Source: Fischerella sp. JS2 (lineage in GTDB: Bacteria; Cyanobacteriota; Cyanobacteriia; Cyanobacteriales; Nostocaceae). Taken from it: 64,000 nucleotides of DNA. Where the stretch lies: the NCBI RefSeq assembly GCF_032393985.1, contig NZ_CP135918.1, positions 3,658,001 through 3,722,000 on the forward strand. The letters are read 5' to 3'. Shown piece by piece: positions 1-8,848 of this stretch. Positions within the stretch are counted from its first letter, which is position 1, and each line of letters opens with the position of its first letter. Made by a program: the position numbers and the translations under genes. The notes under the pieces are model-generated. The model saw nothing but the letters and a program-made list of their open reading frames with translations. It made no database searches and was not told the DNA's origin.

Positions 1-95
1 GCTTTTTGTACTTTTTGTCAATTCTTGGGTAAAAGTCTTGAAGAATTTTATGAAATGGTATATTTCCTTCTGCCCTCTGCCCTCTGCCTTCTACT

Positions 96-1475
96 TCATA
101 GTAATTCCGTTCGTTTTGAGGTCAGTGTTTGAAAACGCCAAATGAAAGTTCCTGCTGCGATCGCCACTGCTATTAATAGTCCCAACCACAAGCCAACGCC
201 GCCTAAACCCAACTGAAATCCTAACCAATAGCCACTGCTTAATCCGATACACCAGTAAGACAGAAAACTCAGTAGCATTGGCACACGGGTATCCTTCAAG
301 CCTTGCAATGCACCGTAAGTAATTTTTTGTACCCCATCAAACAGATGCGCAATTGCCCCAACCCGCATGATTGTGGTTCCAAGCACTACCACTGGTGCAT
401 TCTCAGCAGAATCAATGTCAATATACAAGCTAATAACTGGTTGAGGAAATAACAGGAGTGCGATCGCAACTATTGCTGTCCATACGGTTCCAGTACCGAT
501 ACTGACAATGCCTGCTTGTCTTATTCCTGCAAGGTTTTGTCGTCCCAACCACTGACCGATCCGTGCAGTCGCTGCAAATGACATTCCCAGTGGGATCATA
601 AAAAGCAAATTGAAAGTTTGAAACACAATCTGATGTGCTGCTAGTCCGTCAGTTCCCCACACTCCCATGAGATAGCTGACGGCGGTGTACACGGCAATTT
701 CCAGCGCCGAAAACACGCTGATCGGCACTCCTAATTTAAGTAATTCCAACAGTAGTTGTGGTTTAAACTGATGTAAGTAATGGAAGAATTGGTAGGTTCT
801 GAGTTGCTTGTGTTGCAATAAGTAGACAACCAGTGCCAAAAACATTCCCCACAGAGTTAAAACACTTGCTAAAGCAAGCCCTGCAAGCCCTAAGTGGGAA
901 GAAAATCCAAGTTTGCCAAACCCCAAAACATAGTTGCCCAAAATGTTAAAGAGTGTGCCTGCAATGACAATTATCATAATGGGACGTGTTTGAGACACCG
1001 CTAAAACAACTCCTCGAAGCATGGCAAATCCTAAAGCTGGGAAAAGTCCCCACAGCATAATATCTAGATACACATTTGCTAGCTTTACTATCGTCGCCGC
1101 TTGCCCAAGCTGATCCATGATCAAATCCACATGAGCGATCGCGATCATCATCGGGATAGTCAGCAGCAAACATAACCACAATCCTTGCCGTGTAAATTGC
1201 TCAATGCGGGTTTTATGACCTGCACCGTAAGCCTCTGCAACCAATGGACTGATACCCATTACCACACCACTAGCGGTCACGAGAAATGAGAAAAAAGTGA
1301 TCGAGGCTAAAGCCCCAGCAGCTAAGGTTTCTCGTCCCAGATGACCCATCATCACCGTATCAACAAAGCCCGTTGCCAGCTGGGCAACTTGGGCGCTGGC
1401 TAAGGGAATCGCAAGTTGCAAAAAAGCTTTGAGTTCTGTGCGGATACTCGACCGAGAAGGATATAGGGTTGCCAT
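96..1475 (-). CDS. MATE family efflux transporter
   Basis: Inner-membrane multidrug and toxin extrusion carrier that exports cationic drugs or metabolites in exchange for Na+ or H+ (family knowledge). The protein is about 459 residues with roughly twelve hydrophobic segments in two related halves, the usual MATE size. The N-terminal half carries the typical QLATGFVDTVMMGHLG stretch and the second half has AAHQIVFQTFN. I use the ATG at 1475; an in-frame GTG at 1493 adds six residues. It is transcribed divergently from the AraC-type regulator at 1666, so that regulator may control it (inference). The substrate cannot be told from sequence. Confidence 0.93.
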   Translation of the reverse strand: MATLYPSRSSIRTELKAFLQLAIPLASAQVAQLATGFVDTVMMGHLGRETLAAGALASITFFSFLVTASGVVMGISPLVAEAYGAGHKTRIEQFTRQGLWLCLLLTIPMMIAIAHVDLIMDQLGQAATIVKLANVYLDIMLWGLFPALGFAMLRGVVLAVSQTRPIMIIVIAGTLFNILGNYVLGFGKLGFSSHLGLAGLALASVLTLWGMFLALVVYLLQHKQLRTYQFFHYLHQFKPQLLLELLKLGVPISVFSALEIAVYTAVSYLMGVWGTDGLAAHQIVFQTFNLLFMIPLGMSFAATARIGQWLGRQNLAGIRQAGIVSIGTGTVWTAIVAIALLLFPQPVISLYIDIDSAENAPVVVLGTTIMRVGAIAHLFDGVQKITYGALQGLKDTRVPMLLSFLSYWCIGLSSGYWLGFQLGLGGVGLWLGLLIAVAIAAGTFIWRFQTLTSKRTELL

Positions 1476-1665
1476 GCCTGGAAAACCTTTCACGTTACAA
1501 TTTATAAACTAGGTAAACTCAAAGTTCTCAGCTATCACAATCCTGCCAGCCTTGCAAAATCCTGCTGTAAGTTTTGAAGGAAGCGATCGCACTAATGACC
1601 GATAATTCCTCAATCGTACAAGCCCCTAGATTTATCTATCAAACCAATCAAAAATCTAAAATCGG

Positions 1666-2538
1666 ATGACGGCATTTCATTCCTCGAACCACCATAATCC
1701 AGACTTGCTGATTGTCTCCAGTCTGGATTTAGGCTGGGAAACTCTTCTGGTTGAGGAGTATCGGCAACCACCCGGAGGCACGGAAATGCAAGCTGAAGCA
1801 GATCCCGTGATTGTATTGTGTCTGGCTACCCAACCTCATCGTATCCATCAAGTAATAGGCGATCGCCAGTATACCGGACTTTATCGGCAGGGCGATATTG
1901 CTATCACTCCTGCTGGTGTTGCCAGTAGCTATCAAGCTGAGGGGAATGATCACTACTTGTATATTCAAATTCCCTTGGTATTTCTCCAACAGGTTGCCGA
2001 AGAGGCTATGGAAATCAATTCTAATCGAGTTGAACTGTTGCCAGAATTTCGCGTCCGCAATCCTCAACTGGAGCAAATTTTGCTACTGCTGCAATCCGAA
2101 CTGCATCGGGGTGGCTATATGGGGCGATTGTACGTTGAGTCATTGGCGAATGCATTGGTAGTGAATTTACTCCGAGATCATGCAATTACCCGATCTCGTG
2201 TCGCACAATTTGAGGGTGGATTGAGCGATCGCAAACTGCTTCAAGTCACAGATTACATAAATGACGCTTTAGATCAAGACATCAAGCTTGCTGATCTTGC
2301 CCAATTACTAGGCATGAGTCAATCCCATTTCAGCCGCCTATTCAAGCGCTCAATGGGGCTGTCGCCTCACCAATACCTCCTCCAACAACGAGTCGAACGG
2401 GCAAAGCAATTACTCAAACACACGAATCAATCCCTTGTCGAGATTGCTTTGGCTTGTGGCTTCGATAGTCACAGTCATCTCAGTAGGCAATTTCGACAGC
2501 TTACAGGTAGGACACCCACAGCCTACCGATCAAATTAA
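1666..2538 (+). CDS. AraC family transcriptional regulator
   Basis: DNA-binding regulator of 290 residues. The N-terminal about 170 residues form a cupin-like sensor region and the C-terminal about 100 residues carry the double helix-turn-helix of AraC/XylS proteins: first helix region LADLAQLLGMSQSHFSRLFK, then VEIALACGFDSHSHLSRQFR and the usual GRTPTAYR end. It lies back to back with the MATE exporter, about 190 bp apart, which suggests local control of efflux (inference). Its TAA stop at 2536-2538 coincides with the edge of a MITE-like element: the TA of the stop is the putative target duplication. Confidence 0.93.
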   Translation: MTAFHSSNHHNPDLLIVSSLDLGWETLLVEEYRQPPGGTEMQAEADPVIVLCLATQPHRIHQVIGDRQYTGLYRQGDIAITPAGVASSYQAEGNDHYLYIQIPLVFLQQVAEEAMEINSNRVELLPEFRVRNPQLEQILLLLQSELHRGGYMGRLYVESLANALVVNLLRDHAITRSRVAQFEGGLSDRKLLQVTDYINDALDQDIKLADLAQLLGMSQSHFSRLFKRSMGLSPHQYLLQQRVERAKQLLKHTNQSLVEIALACGFDSHSHLSRQFRQLTGRTPTAYRSN

Positions 2539-2629
2539 ATCTCTTGCATGGTACAGTATACGTCTCAAATCGCTTATGCAAGAGTGAGCGCAAAAACACG
2601 TGTTGCTGCAAGCATCCCCCTAAGATCAT

Positions 2630-2860
2630 CTAGTGCTCAATTGCTTTGTATCGCGCCTCAATCAGGGCTGCCACAATCACAGGTTGCTGCTGTCCCTGAC
2701 TCTCAAATTGGTTTGCCGTCTCCTTTGCATGAGTCAGTTGGGCAATTTCTCTAGTATAAGGAATGTCACTGAATTGCCGAACATATGCAACTATAAGTGC
2801 TGTTGGACTGATTTTGTCAAAATCACTAACTGAAGAACTAGACATGAGACTTCGTGGCAT
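2630..2860 (-). pseudogene. N-terminal fragment of class I SAM-dependent methyltransferase
   Basis: The 76-residue frame contains FDKISPTALIVAYVRQFSDI, then PYTREIAQ and finally ALIEARYKAIEH before a stop. This pattern fits the N-terminus of LCMT-like cyanobacterial SAM methyltransferases, where an ARYKAI stretch is followed by the SAM-binding glycine motif. Here the frame stops right after ARYKAI and no methyltransferase sequence follows. So the SAM-binding core is missing and the gene is truncated. It lies wholly inside the MITE-like element at 2538-2969. The family call comes from motif memory and needs a profile search. Confidence 0.5.
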
Positions 2861-2870
2861 TAGTCAGGAG

Positions 2871-2934
2871 AAAGGTTAAGGGGGAAGGGTTAAAGGCATT
2901 AAAAAATCCTTTCCCCTTTACCCTTTAACCTTTT
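2871..2934. repeat. G-rich/C-rich imperfect inverted repeat
   Basis: Left arm AAAGGTTAAGGGGGAAGGG with TTAAAGG, right arm CCTTTCCCCTTTACCC with TTTAACCTTTT, separated by a short AT-rich loop. It would fold into a long imperfect hairpin between the methyltransferase fragment and the 3' side of cydB. It could act as a terminator, or simply be part of the mobile element. Confidence 0.5.
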
Positions 2935-3056
2935 CCCTACTCTTGTAAAGGGTACTTTTGCAAGAGGCCTATAGTATGAACTTGAATAAAAATCTTTGTG
3001 TCTTTATGTCTTGGTGGTTAATATTCATCCTATCCACCACCAAGACATCAACTTAC

Positions 3057-4070
3057 TTACTCCCCGTAGTGACCGCCAGTGATCTTACCCCGGAACACAA
3101 TATATTGATAAATGTTGTAGAACAACATCACGGGGATCAGCGCACCAATGAAAATAATCATAAAAACCAGCGCACTCGGGTCAGCAGCAGCTTCATAAAT
3201 AGTGATTTGAGTGGGAATAATGTAGGGAAAGACAACCATTGCCAATCCTACAAATGTTAGCAAGAAAAGCAGAATTGTCCAGATAAAAGGCGCTCTTTCT
3301 TCTTGACGAAATAAGCTTCTAATTAATAGCGAAATCAACAAAACCCCTAACAAGGGAATTAAAGCAAATACGTAAACCTGTGGACGATGAAACAAACGTT
3401 CTCTAGCGTAGTCGTAAAATATTGGAGTACCAATTGTAATCAAAATGGCTCCGATCAAAGTTGTTACCGCCGCAATTTTCGCTGTTTTATAGTGGGTGTC
3501 TTGTAATTCGCCTGTGGTTTTCCAAACTAAGTAAGTAGAACCAATTAGGACATAACCTTGGATGAGAGTCAAAGCTACCAGCACAGTCTGCCAACTCAAC
3601 CAATCCCAAGTTGTACCGATAAAGTGACCTGCTTGGTCTACCTGAATTCCTTTGAGTACGCCGCCAAGGGCGAATCCTTGACCTAAGGCTGCAAGAAAAC
3701 TACCAGCACCAAAGGCAAAGTTCCACAATAGTTTACGCTTAGCTTGTTCACGAAATTCAAATGCTACAGCACGAAAAATAAATCCAAACACCATCAACAA
3801 AATGGGGATGTAAAGGGCATTCAAAATCGTGCCGTAAGCAAGGGGAAACGCCCCAAACAAACCACCACCCATGAGAACTAACCAAGTTTCGTTAGCATCC
3901 CAAATATTACTCAAGCTAGTCATTAAGATGCCACGCCGTTCTTCTGTAGAAGCAGTCAGAGATAAAATTCCTACCCCCAAGTCAAACCCATCCAGCATGA
4001 CATAGAGAAACAGGAAAAGAGCTAAAATACCGAACCATACCTGCGGTAAAAAATAACTTAGCGTCTCCAT
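3057..4070 (-). CDS. cydB: Cytochrome bd-type quinol oxidase subunit II (CydB)
   Basis: Membrane subunit that pairs with CydA to oxidise quinol and reduce O2 to water without pumping protons. The 337-residue protein begins SYFLPQVWFGILALFLFLYV and has about eight hydrophobic helices. The N-terminal LDGFDLGVG and the downstream WDANETWLVLMGGGLFGAFP blocks are family signatures. The frame also opens one codon earlier with TTG, but ATG at 4070 is the better start. It lies 8 bp downstream of cydA on the same strand, clearly an operon. In cyanobacteria this alternative oxidase serves respiration or disposes of excess electrons (family knowledge). Confidence 0.96.
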   Translation of the reverse strand: METLSYFLPQVWFGILALFLFLYVMLDGFDLGVGILSLTASTEERRGILMTSLSNIWDANETWLVLMGGGLFGAFPLAYGTILNALYIPILLMVFGFIFRAVAFEFREQAKRKLLWNFAFGAGSFLAALGQGFALGGVLKGIQVDQAGHFIGTTWDWLSWQTVLVALTLIQGYVLIGSTYLVWKTTGELQDTHYKTAKIAAVTTLIGAILITIGTPIFYDYARERLFHRPQVYVFALIPLLGVLLISLLIRSLFRQEERAPFIWTILLFLLTFVGLAMVVFPYIIPTQITIYEAAADPSALVFMIIFIGALIPVMLFYNIYQYIVFRGKITGGHYGE

Positions 4071-4078
4071 CAAACCTC

Positions 4079-5521
4079 CTATTGTTGTGCTTCCACAGGA
4101 CGTTCATCAGGGATAAACTCTCCAGGAGTAGTTTCTACTGCGGGTTGGTCTTCTACCCCTGGTATTGGTAAATCTAGTCTGGGGCCTCTGCGAATAATCC
4201 TACTACCAAAATATAAAACAGCAACAAACAACAGGCTGTAAACTATAGCGAAGCCTGTTAAAGTTGTTAAGACGTTACTAGCAGGGACATTTGAGGCAGC
4301 GTCAGCTGTGCGAATCAGTCCGTAGACAGTCCAAGGTTGTCTGCCCACACAACGGACTATCCAGCCTGACTCTACTGCTATGTATCCTAAAGGAGCAGCA
4401 AAAATCCAGCCCAGCATTAACAAGCGCTGCTGGGCAATGTTTTCTGGGGAGAGTTTTCCACGTAGCCATTGAATAGTACTGACTAGCATCAATCCTGCTA
4501 AAAAGAAGCCAATAGCAATCATGATCCGGAACGAGTAGTAAATTAATCCTACTAGGTGTGGTCTATCGGCTGGTTGCCATTCTTTTAAACCGAGTACAGG
4601 TTCGGAAAGTTTTTGTTTGAATTCCAAGATGTAGCCCAAAGCCCCAGGAATAGTGATTTCCCAATCATTTTGTTCTGCTTGCTCATTGGGTAAAGCTATT
4701 AAACTCCAATCTGCTGGCTGTCCAGCTGGGGTTGTATGCCATTGTGCCTCCATTGCTGCTAGTTTGGAAGGCTGGTAGTGATATACTTGTTCCCCACTCA
4801 AGTGTCCTACATATAACTGCAATGGTGCAACAGCGATCGCAGCTGCTAAAGCAATCTTAAAAGCCTTGGCAAAGAAGGCGCTGTGACGATTATTGAAAAT
4901 ATACCAGGCACTAATTCCACCAATTACAAACAGTGATGTCTCCAGTGTGCCTAAAAACATATGCGACACACTCACCGCCATAAACGGATTGAAAATACCC
5001 TGAAAGTAATCGTGGACAATAAACTTACCGTTGACCATTTCTCCACCCGCAGGAGTTTGCAACCAAGAATTAGCTGCCAAAATCCAGAAGGTTGATAAGT
5101 TAGCACCAACAGCAACCAGAATCGTAGAAATAAAGTGAATGATTGGGTGGACACGTTCCCAGCCAAAAACCATAATTCCTAAAAAAGCCGCTTCTAGCAT
5201 AAATGCCCAGGAAGCTTCAAAGCCGATGACGCTACCAAAAAAATTACCAATTGCTTCCGATAGAGGAGCCCAGTTTGTGCCAAACTGAAACTCCATCGGA
5301 ATACCAGTAGCTACACCGATACCAAAGTTTAAAATGTAAAGTTTTGACCAAAAGCGGGCATGGTAGTAGTAATCTGGGTTACGGGTCTTTAACCATATTC
5401 CCTCTACAATCACTAGATAAATTGCCATACCTGTAGTCAGTACAGGCCAAAGCATATGAAATATGGCTGTCAGCGCAAACTGCATCCGCGACAACGCTAC
5501 AGTGTTAGACAAAAATTCCAT
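4079..5521 (-). CDS. cydA: Cytochrome bd-type quinol oxidase subunit I (CydA)
   Basis: Catalytic haem-bearing subunit of the bd-type quinol oxidase, about 480 residues with around nine transmembrane helices. Visible signatures are the N-terminal LSRMQFALTAIFHMLWPVLT (haem ligand His), the GTNWAPLSEAIGNFFGSVIG block and GWIVRCVGRQPWTVYGLIRT near residue 390. The loop before YYSFRIM is short (GLKEWQPADRPHLVGL), so this resembles the short-Q-loop, cyanide-insensitive branch rather than the long-Q-loop E. coli form (inference). First gene of a two-gene operon with cydB. The 438-bp upstream region is shared with a divergent gene. Confidence 0.96.
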   Translation of the reverse strand: MEFLSNTVALSRMQFALTAIFHMLWPVLTTGMAIYLVIVEGIWLKTRNPDYYYHARFWSKLYILNFGIGVATGIPMEFQFGTNWAPLSEAIGNFFGSVIGFEASWAFMLEAAFLGIMVFGWERVHPIIHFISTILVAVGANLSTFWILAANSWLQTPAGGEMVNGKFIVHDYFQGIFNPFMAVSVSHMFLGTLETSLFVIGGISAWYIFNNRHSAFFAKAFKIALAAAIAVAPLQLYVGHLSGEQVYHYQPSKLAAMEAQWHTTPAGQPADWSLIALPNEQAEQNDWEITIPGALGYILEFKQKLSEPVLGLKEWQPADRPHLVGLIYYSFRIMIAIGFFLAGLMLVSTIQWLRGKLSPENIAQQRLLMLGWIFAAPLGYIAVESGWIVRCVGRQPWTVYGLIRTADAASNVPASNVLTTLTGFAIVYSLLFVAVLYFGSRIIRRGPRLDLPIPGVEDQPAVETTPGEFIPDERPVEAQQ

Positions 5522-5959
5522 AAGTTCTTCCCTTCACTGCTTGAACAACTGTGTGTCAGGATTGTCACCCACTACATAAGCAGTGAATACGAGTGACTGT
5601 GACAATTCTTTACAAATTTTTAATGTATGACTTGTTGTCGTGAAAGTGTGAGGGAAGCAATCATAAATACTTAGCAACTATTTAATCTTGATTCATTACG
5701 TCAAGTTTACGGGGTATTATAAACACGATTAATTACCTCTGGAACTACCTACATTCCCTTGAGAGACGTGGGTGAATTGCAGAGTTAGCTAAAAAGATCT
5801 TGAGATTGTACTTGTATTGTCGTCGTTATTATCAAAAGACAAAATTATAAAGCTCAATTTATATACTTCATCAAAATTTTGCTAAATCTAGTCAGAAAGT
5901 TAAAATTTACACTAACCTATTGAAGAAGTATAATTTTCCTAAAGTCAACCTTTATACCC
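5522..5959. other. Intergenic region between divergent cydA and hydrolase gene
   Basis: AT-rich, 438 bp, no convincing gene on either strand. It must hold the promoters of cydAB (minus) and of the hydrolase at 5960 (plus). I see no clear operator or riboswitch. Confidence 0.6.
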
Positions 5960-6784
5960 ATGTCAAACAATCTTGTATATATCATCATGGATAGCTGTCG
6001 ATATGACAGCTATGCAGCAGCTGCAACACCCAATATTGATCAACTAGGAAAAGCAGAGTGCCGTTATAGCTATGCATCTTGGACTTCCCCCTCTCACTAC
6101 ACTATGCTGATGGGTATGATTCCACATCAAAGCCCGCGTGGTGTGTTCGCTTCAGAGGTGTACAAGCAGGAGTTTGTCAAATGGGTAGATCGTTTAAATA
6201 TCCCAAATCTGTCTTTTAAAACTTTTGTGCCTTACTTATCTTTACCGAAAGTTTTACAGGACAATGGCTATAAGACGATCGCCAGAGTTTCTATGCCTGT
6301 TCTTAATCAATTTACTAACATTAATAAGCATTTTGATGATTATAAATTAATGCCGAATCATAATGATTTTCCATCCATGATTAATGAAATGGAATTTCCT
6401 GATGACCAACCTCGTTTTTACTTTTTCAATTTAGGTGAAACTCATTATCCTTACATGCTGAAGGGAGATGATCTGCCTCGAATTTCAGGTGTACATGGAG
6501 TGTTTAAAAATATCGATGAGTTTCTGCTAGTTGGTGAAAAATCAGAAGAAAAAAGCTTTTTTGAACCAGAAGAAATGACTCGTTTACATCAGCAACAAAT
6601 TAGTTGCGTGGAGTATGTAGATAAATTGATTGGTGAATTATTTAATAAATGTCCTGACAATACTCACATCATCATCACTGCTGATCACGGGGAATTATTT
6701 GGGGAAGACGGTTATTTTGGACACGGACCAATTATGCATTCTAAGTGTTTTGAGGTTCCATTTTTAGAGGGAATACGCCCGTAG
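5960..6784 (+). CDS. Alkaline-phosphatase superfamily hydrolase (sulfatase-like)
   Basis: Metal-dependent hydrolase of sulfate or phosphate esters, 274 residues, without signal peptide. Metal-binding residues of the superfamily are recognisable: Asp11 in YIIMDSCRYDSY, then Asp242-His243 in TADHGELFGEDG and His255 in FGHG. At the nucleophile position the sequence is SWTSPSHYTML (around residue 42), where classical sulfatases have C/S-x-P-x-R for formylglycine. Thr or Ser is therefore the likely nucleophile, as in phosphoglycerol or phosphoethanolamine-type members (inference). It is shorter than most sulfatases (400-500 residues) but ends near the expected metal-site region. It is followed by the propeller gene at 7137 on the same strand. 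Confidence 0.8.
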   Translation: MSNNLVYIIMDSCRYDSYAAAATPNIDQLGKAECRYSYASWTSPSHYTMLMGMIPHQSPRGVFASEVYKQEFVKWVDRLNIPNLSFKTFVPYLSLPKVLQDNGYKTIARVSMPVLNQFTNINKHFDDYKLMPNHNDFPSMINEMEFPDDQPRFYFFNLGETHYPYMLKGDDLPRISGVHGVFKNIDEFLLVGEKSEEKSFFEPEEMTRLHQQQISCVEYVDKLIGELFNKCPDNTHIIITADHGELFGEDGYFGHGPIMHSKCFEVPFLEGIRP

Positions 6785-6953
6785 TCATAAATGTGAAAGT
6801 TGGCATTTTAACTATAAGATTAAGCCTCAAACTAATTTGAAAGGCATCTACCATCTTACTGGTTCTTTGTATTTAGATAATATTGAAGATGAATTGAATT
6901 AGGAAATAGCGATTAGCGATCGCCTCATGGAAGATACAGGCAAAATTTTTTGA
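6780..6953 (+). pseudogene. Possible decayed coding remnant
   Basis: A frame overlapping the end of the preceding gene reads RSHKCESWHFNYKIK, then KGIYHLTGSLYLDNIEDELN, stops at TAG 6900-6902 and continues EIAISDRLMEDTGKIF before another stop. A one-base shift afterwards gives FDDYENLLNLLSNFL. The amino-acid composition looks coding, yet stops interrupt it. I do not recognise the family. The rest of the 352-bp gap up to 7137 shows nothing else. Confidence 0.25.
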
Positions 6954-7136
6954 TGATTATGAAAATTTACTAAATCTTCTAAGTAATTTCCTAATTTTAC
7001 TCCTGTAGTGTGAATCAAAAGTTGAAAAAATATTAGGAATCAATAATTAAGTGTGTCAAAAAGAATTGTGTTGCTGGTGCAACTCTTTCCTGCGTAATTT
7101 TTGTGTTCCAGAACTTGATGTACTTTCATTGGCATA

Positions 7137-8648
7137 ATGACTCAGGTGCGAATTTTTAATCCAGAACCAAACCGAGGATTGAGTGAGGCTAATTTCCGTA
7201 AAATTTGCAAGAACGGTTTTGGCGATGGTAATAATGCCTATGCCCATTCGATGTCTTGGTTCAATGGACACTTATATGTTGGAACAACTCGCGCGAACCT
7301 CTGTCTTATCCGTAGTAGTATGCCTCATGTCAAGATTGATATGTGGCCTGTTGAGTGTCCTCATAAAGTCTATACCCCAGAATTTGAACGGAATTGGGCC
7401 CGAGCAGAAATCTGGCGCTACAATCCAGTCATCAAACATTGGGAACGAGTTTTTCAGGCTCCAATGACCTTGGCTAAGGAGGGAGATGAGTTCAGCCGTG
7501 ACCTTGGCTATCGAGGCATGGCAGTATTTCAAGGGAAATCAGACCCAGAACCAGCGTTGTATGTCAGTACTTGGTCAAGGTCGCGGGCCAATGGCCCACT
7601 AATCATGCGTACAGAAGACGGCAAAAACTTTGAAGTTGTCTCTAAACCAGGGTTAGTAGGTTTACCTGTTACCAGCTTGCGCTTACTGATTCCTTTCAAA
7701 GGACGCTTGTTTACTGCACCAACCAGTGCAACTGGAGGTAATGCAAATACCTCTGGGGTCGCTCAAGTATATGAAAGTAGTGATCCTGCTAAAGGAGAAT
7801 GGCGTACTGCAAGCGATCGCGGATTTGGTGATCCTGAAAATCGCACAATCTTCGAGTTAAGAGGATTTGGAGACTATCTCTATGCCGGAACAGTCAATAA
7901 TAATGGTTTTCAAATCTGGCGTACCAAAGCAGAAGGAGAACCTCCTTATCATTGGACTAATGTCATTACCAACGGTGCAGGTCGTGGCAGTCTGAATCAA
8001 ATCGCTGCCAGCATGATGGTTTTCAAGGATGCCCTTTATGTGGGTACTGGTATCCAAAATGGTGGTTACGATCATCTTAACAAGATTGGACCTGCTGGGG
8101 CTGAAATCATCAGGATTCATCATGATGGTTCTTGGGATTTACTTATGGGGGATATCCGCGATGGCAGATATCCCCTGAGTGGATTATCAGCAGGGTTCAA
8201 TAATCTATGCAATGGCTATGTCTGGAGAATGGGAGTACATGATGGTTGGCTGTATACAGGAACTATGGAATGGAGCGACATTATGTGCTACATCTCCTTA
8301 GAAGGGAGACCAGACAAAACAGTTCGGATGCTCAAGCAAGTGGGATTAGAAGAGATCGTTAAATATCAAGGTGGTTTTGAAGTGTGGCGTACTTTTGATG
8401 GTGAGAACTGGCTACCAGTAACTCGACAAGGATTTGGTAACGTCTATAACTATGGAGTTCGTAACTTTATTTCCACTTCTTATGGTCTATTTATCGGTAC
8501 AGCCAATCCTTTTGGTCCGCGTGTTGCAGTTCGTAAAGAGGGAAAGTGGACATATGTAGACAATCCCAATGGTGGCCTGGAAATTTTGCAAGGAACTTTA
8601 GATTGGGATAGTCAACTAAAAGTAGAAGAAAAACCTCTGTGTTTGTAA
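7137..8648 (+). CDS. Hypothetical protein, probable seven-bladed beta-propeller
   Basis: 503-residue protein without signal peptide or membrane segment. I do not recognise a named family. A recurring strand motif appears seven times at fairly even spacing: GHLYVGT, ALYVST, RLFTAP, DYLYAGT, ALYVGT, WLYTGT and GLFIGT, each followed by a polar loop. Several are linked to IWRY/IWRT/VWRT strands about 30 residues later. This periodicity is what a kelch- or WD-like seven-bladed propeller would give (inference). Such proteins bind ligands or partners or act as hydrolases or lyases; nothing visible fixes an activity. It lies between a sulfatase-like gene and a dioxygenase gene, possibly a small metabolic cluster. 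Confidence 0.75.
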   Translation: MTQVRIFNPEPNRGLSEANFRKICKNGFGDGNNAYAHSMSWFNGHLYVGTTRANLCLIRSSMPHVKIDMWPVECPHKVYTPEFERNWARAEIWRYNPVIKHWERVFQAPMTLAKEGDEFSRDLGYRGMAVFQGKSDPEPALYVSTWSRSRANGPLIMRTEDGKNFEVVSKPGLVGLPVTSLRLLIPFKGRLFTAPTSATGGNANTSGVAQVYESSDPAKGEWRTASDRGFGDPENRTIFELRGFGDYLYAGTVNNNGFQIWRTKAEGEPPYHWTNVITNGAGRGSLNQIAASMMVFKDALYVGTGIQNGGYDHLNKIGPAGAEIIRIHHDGSWDLLMGDIRDGRYPLSGLSAGFNNLCNGYVWRMGVHDGWLYTGTMEWSDIMCYISLEGRPDKTVRMLKQVGLEEIVKYQGGFEVWRTFDGENWLPVTRQGFGNVYNYGVRNFISTSYGLFIGTANPFGPRVAVRKEGKWTYVDNPNGGLEILQGTLDWDSQLKVEEKPLCL

Positions 8649-8772
8649 GAAAAGAGTTTGCAAATCAATCCCATTTATATAGATTTTAGGAAAAATTGCT
8701 GAATTTTATGTATTACACTAATTTTTATGCCTGCTATTAAACTGATTGGCTCAAATCTCAAGTTTAGCCAAT

Positions 8773-8798
8773 TAGCCAGAGAATAAATTCTCTGGCTA
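8773..8798. terminator. Perfect 12-bp hairpin between convergent genes
   Basis: TAGCCAGAGAAT, a two-base spacer AA, then ATTCTCTGGCTA, a perfect inverted repeat. It lies in the 200-bp gap between the convergent propeller gene and the dioxygenase gene, where it could stop transcription in both directions. No long T-tract is present. Confidence 0.6.
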
Positions 8799-8848
8799 GA
8801 TACTTAGACAAGTGCAAGCTATCAGGTATCCAAAACTTACCTCTAGTA

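Larger units (their letters stand above)
2538..2969. mobile_element. MITE-like element, TA-flanked, with ACCTCTTGCA-type ends
   Basis: The left end reads TA|AATCTCTTGCATGGTAC and the right end, read inward on the other strand, TA|GGCCTCTTGCAAAAGTAC. The shared core is CTCTTGCA followed by GTAC. The same type of ends (TA|RACCTCTTGCA) occurs at 12013-12307. TA on both sides would fit a Tc1/mariner or IS630-type target duplication. There is no transposase; inside lie a methyltransferase fragment and a G-rich inverted repeat. The call rests on short ends, so it is tentative. Confidence 0.4.

Noticed and set aside
2548-2833. Plus-strand small genes opposite the methyltransferase fragment
   Set aside because: They are antisense shadows of the minus-strand fragment and have no protein-like features.
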